NCBI GenBank assembly: GCA_025267735.1
Contig: CM046311.1
Location: 25,027,020 to 25,091,019 of the forward strand
DNA: 64,000 bases
Source: Mactra quadrangularis
Taxonomy: Eukaryota > Mollusca > Bivalvia > Venerida > Mactridae
Direction: 5' to 3'
Below the pieces are notes generated by a model, which worked only from the letters and a program-made list of their open reading frames with translations, had not been told where the DNA came from and ran no database searches. Positions 38,801 to 48,490 of this stretch are shown here, in pieces (the stretch's first letter is position 1; every line of letters begins with the position of its first letter). Both the position numbers and the translations under genes were made by a program.

Positions 38801-41800
38801 AACATTTGAACAAGCATTACTTTTAAAAACAACAACATGCAAAACAATTAACTAAAACCAAATATAACAGTTGGCATGTTTACCTCAGCTATATACTGTC
38901 TGCCTTCATTAATGAAAGCTGCTGATGCTTGTACACGGAAGTCTAAAGATTCTGAGTTACCATAATGAAGGTGTTTTGGAGCACGTAATGTAACTTCTCT
39001 ATTGGCGTGTTCACACTGTTGAGAAGATCCCAAGTCAGCATACTGTGTAGCATTGGCTGTCACAGGTTGAAATATCCTATCAAGTGCTGCTCTTAAGGTT
39101 CCGGATGGATCTTTTAGGGGTACCTTGTATGGTAGACTCTTGTGGACATACTTAGCTCCATTCTGCTTCATGAATCCGCAAAAGCGTTCTTTACAAAATG
39201 TATGGTCTCCAAATTGGTGAGGTATAATTGCTCTTAAATTTTCAGCCATCCCAGCCGGGTCACCTTGGTTCTTTGCGAAAGCATATTTCAAACATTTCTG
39301 TATGTGACAAATGACATTCTTACTGATCTTGATTTTTTGATTAGGTAGATTATATAAATGCTTTCCTATGTTCTTAATAACATGATTTCTGTCAAAACGT
39401 TTCTTTAGATCAATGTTCTGATGATTTTTCATTCTTGAGATTAATGTGTTATCCCCATCCCCTTCAACTATTTCAATTGGTGTACCGTCTTTCAACATCT
39501 CCATGATACCTTTCTCACCACTGGCACTCTCCATCATTCGCGCACTACCAACATGGTTATGAACACATCTATGATCACGTACTTTACATTCTGGTCTATT
39601 GCGTTTCCACCATTTACATGTACCACAGGTTCTATGTTTAACCACAGCCTTCAATACTTTCTTCCCATACTTGCTTTTACTCATAAAGAAAGTGTGAGCT
39701 AAAATTAGAAGAAAAACAGTCTTAGTAAATAAACAAATAAAAAACTAAACTTTTCACTTTGATAACATCCAACACCCTAAAACCCAAATTTTCAACAAGT
39801 CTTGCCTGTAAATGACTGCATTATGCAGTATGTGTTTATAGTGTTTCATGCCAACTGATTGTTCATTTATTCCCTATGGTTGTAAGGCTATTAGTACCAA
39901 CCAATCGGTCACCGTGAGAATCTTTTTACTTTGCTTACATTCCAGCTGCCAAATGGTGCAATGGAAATATACTGTTCTCATGGGTACCTATTTATCCCAA
40001 CGACAAGAGAAGCAGATATTTTTTTTGGTCAAGGAAATTAGTAGTGCTTACTATGAAGTTCGAACCTTAAGTCTAAGCTTTCATTTTCCAAACATTGCAC
40101 ATATACATCATTTAATTGTATTCATACTAGCACAAAAAGATGTCCAACTGGATTTTTATCATTTATGGATAAGTAGCTTCCAACATCTCACAATACAACA
40201 ACTTGCTCGAAGTACTGTAATCTGTAACTCTGCAGAACAAAATTTTATTTTAACAAATAAGTACAAGTTTGAATAGTAATTATAAACTACTTACAAGACA
40301 AACTATCGAATCCTCTTTTCTGCCAGGCAGTGTCAATGGCACAAGACATTCCTTTACGAGTCTTACATTTAAAGCTATCTACCAATCTTTTACGAGCTGT
40401 TGAAACCTTCTGTCGAGCAACCAAATAACCAGCACTTTTTTTCTTCCTGCAACAAATATTAAAATGACAAGTATGAGCATTAGTCCAAAGGTAGTAGACT
40501 AACAAAGTGTTTTAGTGGTCACATGCTTAAATTCTACCAGAGACATGCACTGTAGTTAGAGCAACAAGCAACTAATATACAGGTGATCTCTACAATAGTG
40601 ATAGTAATAAGCAGACAAAACACATCATCAAGTTTCAAAAACAATACATTTTTCAAAAACCTAAATGTTACTCACTAAATAACCATGTTGTGTTCAACTT
40701 GGGAAGTCCGGGTTTTGCATGATCTAAGGTCATTGACTACTCACACCTTTAAGTATAATAATTTGTTCTAATCATTGTCTTACCTTTTATAGGAAATTAA
40801 TCCTTTATGTATGTGACATTCATTTTTAGCACCATCATCATCATCAGTCCAGTCAATATCATCAACTGTAGCTGTGCATGATTGAACCAGCGCCCTGTCA
40901 AAATATAAGGCACACCTCATAATCAAATATGTTCATGTATAGACAGTCTGCCCTTGCAAAAATTTGAATGCCTCACCATTTATCAAATGCGTTTGCAAAG
41001 AAGTCAAATTTCATTATAGCTTTCTTGGCAGTACCAATTACTATATGTCCACTCTAGCATGTCTCATACCATTGCAAGGTTAATATTTTAACTGACAAAA
41101 CCAAATGCCCTTAATACTTAATCAAACTCATAATATGAATCATAAATTACCTGAAATTTGGGGAAGAATCTGGCAACAAAGCCACACCTAGGTCAGAATG
41201 TAAAATTTCCATGCTAGATTCTGCTCTCTGAGTCTCTTCTAGAGCTATGTCCCTACATGAAAAAAAACCATAAACATTCACTTACACTAGGATAGAAATG
41301 TAATCTGTCATACTCAGGAAATGGAGTGTGTTTTGAAAAATACCAGTGACTCTTATTCTAGATACCAAATTTTGAAAAGTAAATTTACCCTAAAAGTATT
41401 ACAATCTTAACTAACTAAGCACAAAACCAGCCTTGGTTGAATTAATAGTATAGTATTTTACCCAATTCACTGGTATACCAACAGGCTACAGCCAGTATGA
41501 ATATATGTGTCTCTGGCATCATGTACTAAATTCTGACCCATTATATTGTAAATGCTTAATCAAGTCACAACAGTGACTGGAGTGTTTCACATGTAGTATG
41601 TAAGCCCTCATTTGTCTGTTACAGACATGCACATTATAACAGATAATGAATCTCTCAGGCATGGTGTAAATGTACATGAAGTAATAGGTTGTGTGTTATA
41701 ATGCATATTAAAAAAATAAACACACTAAGTGCAAGCAATGTTCTGTTAAATTTGAGCCCTGTAAATTAGCACACAAAAGCATGGCATTTTACATTGTTCT

Positions 41801-43197
41801 GACAGTAACAAAATCATTAACAAAATAAAATTAGACATCAGTTTTTTACAGACCCATGTTAGTGGTTTTGAATCATGGTAAAAATTAGATAATAAGAAGT
41901 AACATATAAGTAGAGACAGGTCCTTTAAGTTCTTGTACTTAAAGCTTTTAACATAACATTTCAGATGCAATGTTGTAACTTATATACTTATTACTATTCA
42001 ACTTACTTCATTTCTGAATCAAATGCCATCTTAGCAGCTGAAGTTGTTGATTTTGCTGCAACTTTTTCAATATAGGCACCAGCTCGACGTTCCATTTTCT
42101 TTAGTTTGTTCGGGTTGATAGTTGGAATATTCAATGTTGACAGTAAGTTGTTCACATTGTTAGGACCACCAACACTATCTATCATAGCTGAAATTGGGAA
42201 AAAAGTGTATAAGTCATTGTACAATTACTCTATGTTATCAAAATATTTACTTATTTCTTTTGTCAATTAGATCTATATCATTGATGATAGGTTAGTACGA
42301 TTACTGTAAATAAGTTACCCTGACTTTTTATGACTTAGAAAGTACAACTTGTATTTGAACAAATACATTGCATAAAAAAAACAATAAATCCAAACCTGAA
42401 AATGTAGCTAAACACTATTGCTATGGAGACCACAGACTCCCAGTTTATTCATTAAAATTTTGCAAATGTATCAGGGTTTTTAAAACATAATATGTAATTT
42501 TTCAACACCCACTCGTAGAAAGTGGAAGAGTTACATGTGCTTACAAGGCTCAAAGTAGGATATGTTCTTCTGATAACTGTGGAATGGTCAGTTAACTTGA
42601 CTTGTTGGTTACTGGTTACTACCATTAATGAGGTTGATGACTAATAAAAAAAATCTGTGCCATATTTGGTACTGAACTATAAAATCTCAAATCTATGCAT
42701 ATACTATTGTGAGTTTCAAAATGGCCAAGTTCAATTCATATCTAATCAAAATGGTATTGAGAATAAATATTTCAATTCAGAATGAAAGTCTTACCTGTAC
42801 CCAACTTAGTGTTCACAACAAAACATGGTGCACCAGTGCTCTTTTCCCTGTGGGTCTTGCCGTAAGGCACTTTGTTGACGTGTCCACAGTCTATGTTACA
42901 GCACTTTACATAAAGGTACCCTGACAATCCACGTTTAATTTCATTCACAACACTGAAACATGTCAATGGCACCGGGCCAAGTCCACATCCTACACAAAAT
43001 TTGAGGGCGTCTAACAACACGCCGAGTTCTATAATTCGGCGACCTAACCGCCATCCTTCATCTTTAGCTGGTGCTGGTTTATCGACTGTTAGCCCCGACA
43101 CATAATTGTGTTCAAGTAATATCTTATTATTACTAATTTTACTTATATTACGGCATTTTGAAAAGCGACCGCGCTTATTTCTCACCGTTTCCGCCAT
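32885..43197 (-). CDS. Mutator-like DDE transposase fused to DEDDh exonuclease, apparently intact
   Basis: Exons: 43197-42795, 42187-42007, 41252-41151, 40894-40784, 40446-40295, 39698-38884, 35361-35169, 34152-34021 and 33723-32885. All introns are GT-AG, phase is preserved throughout, and the total is 2,928 nt (975 codons and stop). The N-terminus has GWRLGRRIIELGVLLDALKF and a Cys-rich zinc site (CVGCGL, CCNIDCGH). Exon 2 has the family helix (NNLLSTLNIPTINPNKLKKM). Exon 5 carries the first catalytic Asp in SCAIDTAWQKRGFDSLSC. Exon 6 has CGTCKWW, HNHVGSARMMES, GDGDNTLISRM (second Asp) and VICHIQKCLKYAF. Exons 8-9 form a DnaQ-like exonuclease: TFDLETTDL (D,E), LTAHNGKRFDFPVL (D), YNAHDAAGDVCAL (H..D). 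No frame break is visible. The function would be transposition of the surrounding element; the exonuclease may trim or resolve DNA ends (inference). Confidence 0.88.
34411..34693. mobile_element. short TACCCCCGC-ended element in intron
   Basis: It starts TACCCCCGCAGTGAG and ends CTTTGAAGCGGGGGTATA, giving an inverted pair TACCCCCGC/GCGGGGGTA about 280 bp apart. It shares terminal motifs with the 25747 element but not its internal units. It lies in the intron between exons 7 and 8 of the transposase-exonuclease gene. Confidence 0.65.
34846..35060 (-). mobile_element. tRNA-derived SINE, copy 3 of the 9510 family (diverged)
   Basis: CTCCTAGAAAGGCTAAGTCT, TTTAGCTTTAACCAACTACT, AATTATTGGTAGACTGGAGA and a degraded head (AATGGAAACCATGACCCCTC) align with the copies at 9510 and 13172. 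It lies in the same intron as the 34411 element. Confidence 0.6.
36392..38573. mobile_element. 2.18-kb non-autonomous TIR element with GTAACGAACAT repeats
   Basis: The left end 36392-36413 and right end 38552-38573 are perfect inverted copies of a 22-bp sequence containing CATTTTCAATAAGCGGGTGC. Inside, the motif GACATGTTCGTTAC or its complement occurs about eight times plus variants (near 36567, 36781, 36971, 37128, 37467, 37487, 37838, 37856, 38004 and 38365). It is mostly forward in the left half and reverse in the right half, with a 14-bp palindrome at the switch (37467-37500). No coding frame is seen. It sits in the intron between exons 6 and 7 of the transposase-exonuclease gene. Confidence 0.8.
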
Positions 43198-43365
43198 GTT
43201 GGAAAACTCGGAACTGACCTCATCGATAGGAGAAACACCCGCTACGTCATACGCCTCGCGGTTGTTGTTACTAAAAATAGAACGGTTACGAGCAAATACG
43301 AATGTGCCGAGATTTATCGAAGTGTGGTTTACGGAAATGTCGACATAACACGATCTTTGCCGATT
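43198..43365 (-). promoter_or_regulatory. putative promoter/5' UTR of the transposase-exonuclease
   Basis: The 168 bp between the start codon and the right TIR must contain the element's own promoter if it is autonomous. It is richer in CpG than its surroundings. No TATA box is evident. Confidence 0.35.
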
Positions 43366-43387
43366 AGTTAGGGATCGTATACCTTAA

Positions 43388-43740
43388 AAAACAACACTTT
43401 TAGTGATATAAGCACTGCACTGAATAGATTCCCGACAGTCTATCACACTGGCGCCATGTTTACCTCGGCTTTTATACGACTGATGACGTCACGTATCGCG
43501 TGAAAAGACCATCATGGCCAACGCCAACGCAGAAGAAAATCAGAATTTCGACGTTTAAAGTTAATTTTACGATGAATAAACGTCCTACATAGTACACTGT
43601 ACTTTTCTTTATTTATGTTTGAATATCATATTTTCCTGAAATTGGAATTTTTATCATCGTTACGGTAGTGAAGTGAACGTTACGGTAGGGAACAAAGTGT
43701 TACGGTAGGGAAAAATGTCAAACACAGATATTTGTTCAAA
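43388..43740. repeat. GTTACGGTAGTGAA motif cluster
   Basis: CGTTACGGTAGTGAA, CGTTACGGTAGGGAA and TGTTACGGTAGGGAA occur within 43657-43715. The same motif forms a hairpin cluster at 54058-54140, so it probably belongs to a dispersed element. No gene is seen in the stretch. Confidence 0.6.
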
Positions 43741-44915
43741 CACAGGAGCTTGACATTTTATATCATATTACGAAAATTCCCCTCTTACATATAATAAAAA
43801 CACCAGGAATGCAACGCGTCCAATCTCCAACTTCTCACCTACTAGTCAAATTCACCCTAAAAATAGCAACGAAACATCGATTGATCACAAAATCATTTAG
43901 CCATTTGATTAACAACTCTTGTATGTACCTGTAACAATCGACGATTCCAAAATCGACCTCACTATGAAGCAGACATTTGCCATTATACACGTTTTTCTCT
44001 TAAATTTTCGCTTGTCTGGGTCGCCATTCGCTGACGTCACAGATTTCGTCTTGTTTGTTTGTTTGGGTTTTACGGCGCACCAACACAGAAAGGTCACATC
44101 GCGCCGAAAGCTATTAATGATACTAATAATTCAAACTATATTAATGATGTAAAACTCTATATCTTATTATAAACATTTATTTCTTTCAAAAAGTTAAGTA
44201 TAGCATATGATGGTACAGATTCAAAAAGTTCTTTAAGGGAGTTTACTTTAAAATGTTTGTCACGAATGTATTTAAGATCCTGACAGTCAAGGAGAACGTG
44301 TTTTACATTGAAATGCTCGTCACATGGTATGCATTTAGGTGCTTCTTCTCTTTTGACAGATTTCGTCACCGGGTTGAATATTTAATATTCATTACACTTC
44401 CTTAAATATGTTTATATTATTCATTCTCTTTAAGTTAATATTCTAAAAATTATTAGCAAAAGCTTTTGGGGATGGTATTTTGTACAAAAAAGATATTTGA
44501 TTAACGTTATTGGGGAAAACCCACAAAGGGAAGTTACTCTGTGAGTTCTTGTATGTCAACAAATTGCAGAGTAAGTGTTAGTCAGCTCGGTGATGAAATC
44601 TGTGACGTCAGCGAATGGCGACCCAGACAAGCAAAAATTATCGAGAAAAGTGTTTAGTCACGAAAGTCTGCTTAATAGTGAAGTCGATTTTAGAATCGTC
44701 GATTGTTACAGCTGCATTAATGAGTTGTTAATCGAATGGCTAAATGATTTTGTGATCAATCGTTGATTCATTGCTTTTTGAGGGTAAATTTGACTAGTAG
44801 GTGAGAAGTTGGAGATTGGACGCGTTGCATTCCTGGTGTGTTTATTATATGTAAGAGGGGAATTTTCGTAGTATGATATAAAATGTCGAGCTCCTGTGGT
44901 TCAAAACATTTATTT
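43741..44915. mobile_element. long inverted repeat (foldback-like) split by a LINE
   Basis: The left arm 43741-44050 (continuing about 10 bp at 44368) and the right arm about 44585-44900 are inverted copies of roughly 310 bp. For example CGCTGACGTCACAGATTTC on the left faces GAAATCTGTGACGTCAGCG on the right, and CACCAGGAATGCAACGCGTC faces GACGCGTTGCATTCCTGGTG. A spacer of about 200 bp separates the arms once the LINE insertion is set aside. No transposase lies within. Confidence 0.85.
44051..44355 (-). mobile_element. 5'-truncated LINE with 12-bp target duplication
   Basis: ACAGATTTCGTC flanks it exactly at 44039-44050 and 44356-44367. The 305-bp insert is the LINE 3' end in minus orientation: (CAAA)n tail, 3' UTR and the RNase H C-terminus (CIPCDEHFNVKHVLLDCQDL). 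It interrupts the left arm of the foldback repeat. Confidence 0.95.
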
Positions 44916-44989
44916 CACGCCTGTATTGCATTCAACGCAACAAAACAATTGGCTATGCAAAATCTTGTAATTGGACTTAAAATAAAGAT

Positions 44990-45276
44990 TTAAAGTTAAT
45001 CAAGTTGTTCTTTAATGGGCTCCCAAAGCTGTGGCTGAATCTGGTGATGACACGACCCAATATTGGCAGGAGGCGGTATCAGTGTGACGAATTTGTCATG
45101 CGAGTATAAAAGGACATCTTGTATAGTCTATATTAGAAGAACCGGTTAGCCCCTTTGTTGTGCATGGCATTTACTTCAACTTCGTTATAGTCGACATCCT
45201 GTATAATGTCTCGGTAAGGTTTCCCGTCATAAGTGACAACGCAGAACTTGACATATAATGATTCGTCAAACTGGTC
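44990..45276 (-). pseudogene. C-terminal exon remnant of a transposase-like gene
   Basis: After a 3' splice site (TTTTTTACAG/GACCAG) the minus strand reads 47 codons including YVKFCVVTYDGKPYRDIIQD and NAMHNKGANRFF, then a stop. The expected continuation is present in a shifted frame (DVLLYSHDKFVTLIPPP, then HHQIQPQLWEPIKEQLD before a stop). This 'YDGKPY..V..V.V..M...G.NRFF' segment is commonly seen at the C-terminus of uncharacterised invertebrate transposase-like proteins. The frame break marks it as decayed. No upstream exons were recognised. Confidence 0.6.
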
Positions 45277-45362
45277 CTGTAAAAAATTGAGTTATGTTAA
45301 GCGAAAACTGGTGACCAGAACCTACATTGTTTCCTTAAATCATACATGCATACAAAGATTTA

Positions 45363-45640
45363 TTTATTGGAGTTAACGCCGTGTCAACACAATTTAGGTC
45401 ATTTTACGGCGTCCAGCGCACCTAACCTAGCTTTCTTGGACCATTGTCTATAACAAGTACTCGCCTACTCTTCCACAAGGCCGGAAACTTCTCCATATTA
45501 TGTAATCAATGGATGAAAATCGACATTATTGTCAAATTTTCATGGAAGGGTATAACCTCCCCGGGTGGGATTCGAACCCGCACCCCCTCGGGCACGATAT
45601 TCCAAATAGCCTAACAGAGTAGGATCCGACCAGACAGCCC
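45363..45640 (-). mobile_element. tRNA-derived SINE, GTTAACGCCGTGTCAACAC family, copy 1
   Basis: It reads in reverse GAGTTAACGCCGTGTCAACA, ACGGCGTCCAGCGCACCTAA, ACAAGGCCGGAAACTTCTCC and GGTGGGATTCGAACCCGCAC (B box). It is inverted relative to the copy at 46282-46576 about 650 bp away. Confidence 0.85.
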
Positions 45641-45835
45641 AGTTCTTTATTGGCTGATCTGGGATACAGCGGCCAGAAGGTTGTACAGCTCATAGTCTAT
45701 AAAATGCAAAGATGACTAATCAATATAATTGCGCTAGAATTTAGTTAACATGACTACATGGTCCATGATTTTGCATTTCGGATGTTCACCATTCTAATAG
45801 TCAAATTTTCTGAGTGTTGCCAAATTTAAAACATA

Positions 45836-46080
45836 TACAGTGGAACCTGTGCTCACGACCACCTGATCATGGCGACCACCTGCCGACATAGACCAATTTA
45901 AATTCCTCCAGATCAAATTTACTCTAAACTGACACTGTCCCTAGCGGCCACCTATCCACAACGACCAATTGCTTCAAATTTCGGTCCCGTCGAACATAAA
46001 ACTTGACCGCAACAACCGCTTAAATTTGAAAAATTTCCGCTTAAATTTATTTGATTGACCATCGATTTACAACAACAACT
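45836..46080 (+). mobile_element. pogo/Tigger-like transposon end fragment
   Basis: TACAGTGGAACCTGTGCTCA then CGACCACC, GGCGACCACCTG and GCGGCCACCTATCCACAACG follow the pattern of pogo/Tigger-type terminal repeats (CAGT.GAACCT..GACCACC after TA). The other end was not found, so it is a fragment. Confidence 0.5.
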
Positions 46081-46281
46081 ATAGGTTGTTGTAGTAGTTG
46101 ATTGATACGCTAATTGTGTGTATTATTCAGACCCACTACGAATTAATCAGACGTGCATATATCGATGACACAACAAAGGGGTCATTTGATAAAACGAAAG
46201 TTTATTATATCCTATTATAATTTGACAGCCATATAGTCTACTTAAATATTGGTTCACAAACAAAACTTATATACATGAACG

Positions 46282-46576
46282 GAACCCGGGTCGATAGCGC
46301 AGTTGGTAGCGCGCCGGGATTTCGATACTCGCGCCCGAGGGGGTGCGGGTTCGAATCCCACCCGGGGAGGTTATACCCTTCCATGAAAGTTTGACAATAA
46401 TGTCGATTTTCCTCCATTGATTAGATAATATGGAGAAGTTTCCGGCCTTGTGGAAGGGAAGGTTAGTACTGGTTATAGACAATGGTCCAGGAAAGCTAGG
46501 TTAAGTGCGCTGGACGCCGTAAAATGACCTAAAATTGTGTTGACACGGCGTTAACTCTAATAAATAAATAAAATAA
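46282..46576 (+). mobile_element. intact tRNA-derived SINE with 13-bp target duplication
   Basis: ATATACATGAACG occurs at 46269-46281 and 46577-46589. The head has ACCCGGGTCGATAGCGCAG then TTGGTAGCGC (A-box-like) and GGGTTCGAATCCCACCC (B box). The body is shared with 45363, 47606, 51535 and 53528, and the 3' end is (AATA)n. It is the best-preserved copy of this family in the window. Confidence 0.92.
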
Positions 46577-47605
46577 ATATACATGAACGTGTTATTGTTT
46601 GCTAAATTTAAGTAGAATCAATAAAAATACGCTTATTGAAATACTAACGTAAATTTAGAAATGTATCACTTCAATTGCAGCAGGGATATAAAATCTCTGA
46701 TTTAGTTAAACTTCTGGTGCGCAGTTTCTCATCCACTGTTACATCGGCATGTCTTTTGATATTTCAATCAAGGTTTTATAACATCAGTCACTTCTTTGAA
46801 TTTACCCAGACGACGTTGCCTATTATATCGATTATTACGGCTTCGGTCTGTTAAAGCTTACTTTAAAACTGTCATGTCGGTAATGCCATAGATGACGGTC
46901 ACTAAAAGTTTATGCGACTGTTATTAAAGACGTTACCGACAGTACAATAACCGTATCGTATTTATTCCAATTAATTCACAATTTATCGATGGTCTCACTA
47001 TAAAAACCCGAAGCTGTAAAATGGCAACTTTTTTAGAAGGGAAAAACTTTTTTTCTCTAAAACTATAACTTGTATAAAAATGTAATATACATACAACTGT
47101 TTCGAATTGTCATTGATTTCTTTTATAGTTATCATTAAAAGGCTACATCTTTTCACTAAGCAGTAAATGTAAGTTCGGCATATTATAAATGACAAAAGTA
47201 TTACTTCGGCATTTTAACTGTAAATTAGGTATTTTATAAAAATGAAAGTTCCAGTTCGGTATTTTATACTCAGAATTCACACTATTTTAGTGTTCTTATT
47301 TCAGCAATGTCCCAGATTTTTTAAATTAAATTACATAATTTTTGTAAGCCTTGAATGAAAAAAGGTTGTCATGCATTCAGAATTTCGACAATTTGAAAAA
47401 AAAACCAAATAATAGCCAATATCTGACAACAGGCATGACTTGTGCTACACATGGGATCCAATAAAACACTACTAGCAAAATTAATTTTGCTATGCATAAT
47501 TCAAAGCACATGGTATGGAACTGTATGATGTGCTTAGGATTTCTTATCTAGTGTCCAGAGTAGTAGCAGGTATAAGTCTTACTTACCACAGCCGGTTATA
47601 CCCGT

Positions 47606-47763
47606 TAATGAAAAGTTGATAATAATGATAATTTTCCTCCACATAAGTTTTAAGGAAAAGTTGTCGGTTTTGTGGAATGGGATTTGAATACTAGTAATAG
47701 ACAAGGATTCAGAAAGCTAGGTTAGGAGCACTGGCTGCCGTAAAGTGACAACAATTTATGATA
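47606..47763 (+). mobile_element. partial SINE of the 46282 family
   Basis: GGTTATACCCGTTAATGAAA, ATAATTTTCCTCCA, AAAGCTAGGTTAGGAGCACT and GCCGTAAAGTGACA match the 3' body of the family. The tRNA head is absent. Confidence 0.75.
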
Positions 47764-47850
47764 ATTACTAAGTAACATGTATGTTAATGCAACATACTTC
47801 ATAAAGCACACCGTCGGAATTATGGTATTAACAGTTTGATGTAATACTTC

Positions 47851-48081
47851 TGTTTTTAATTGTTTTAATGTCGTATTCAACACTTATTTAGGTTATATAT
47901 ACGACGGTCAGCTCTTCCTACTATTGGTTTCCTGGATACTTTTTCTATCACTAGTACTAACTTACCCTACTACGATGCCGACACCTCGTGCATAGGGTAT
48001 GACCTACCGCAAGAGGGCTCGAACCCGCACTCTCAGGATTCGAAGTCAGACATGCTAACCACTACGCCACGGTCGCGGCTT
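47851..48081 (-). mobile_element. tRNA-derived SINE with 12-bp target duplication (family of 1783)
   Basis: ATGTAATACTTC flanks it at 47839-47850 and 48082-48093. In reverse it has the head GCCGCGACCGTGGCGTAGTG, B box GGGTTCGAGCCC, then the body through ACGACGGTCAGCTCTTCC. It lies inside the 6.5-kb transposon, so it is younger than that insertion. Confidence 0.93.
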
Positions 48082-48490
48082 ATGTAATACTTCATTAAGC
48101 TAGGCAGACTGTCGGATTTATGATAATAATCAATGTTTTACACTCATTTGAACACAATGAAAACTTACGAACTTTTATTATCCTTAAAATGAATCAAACA
48201 TATTAAACTTTGTCAAATCAAATATATCAATGTGGAAATATTGATAAAGTAACAATTGAACAGTCAACTGATAAACATGTGAAACTAATTACTGGTGTCA
48301 TTGGCAAGGCAAGTACCAAGTATAAATTCCATGGTATTATGGTCACCCTGAGCATAATGAACTACATAAAAACAAACCAATGTTGTCAAATGATACAGTT
48401 TTACAAGTATAAGTCAATAACCCTAGAGTAGTTGAGAATACCATTTTATGATATGTACGATGTTAATTGTGATTTAAACAAGTACGTTGC

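Larger units (their letters stand above)
31312..43387. mobile_element. 12.07-kb TTAA-flanked DNA transposon encoding a transposase-exonuclease
   Basis: The left end TTAA + GGTATACAATCCCTAACT (31312-31333) and right end AGTTAGGGATCGTATACC + TTAA (43366-43387) are inverted with one mismatch in 18 bp. The only gene between them is the nine-exon transposase-exonuclease read on the minus strand. It starts 169 bp from the right TIR. TTAA targets and GG-starting ends fit Kolobok-type elements, though the transposase domain is of the type databases call 'Mutator-like'; superfamily assignment is inference. TTAA is its own reverse complement, so the duplication itself cannot be proven from one copy. 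Introns contain secondary insertions. Confidence 0.82.

Noticed and set aside
39848..40276. 142-codon plus-strand frame
   Set aside because: It lies in an intron between exons 6 and 5 of the minus-strand transposase-exonuclease gene; no domain or splice evidence.
46284..46370. tRNA gene candidate with good A- and B-box-like signals
   Set aside because: It is the head of a SINE with body, AT-rich tail and 13-bp target duplication. The arm spacing is too long for a canonical tRNA and the same head recurs in diverged copies.
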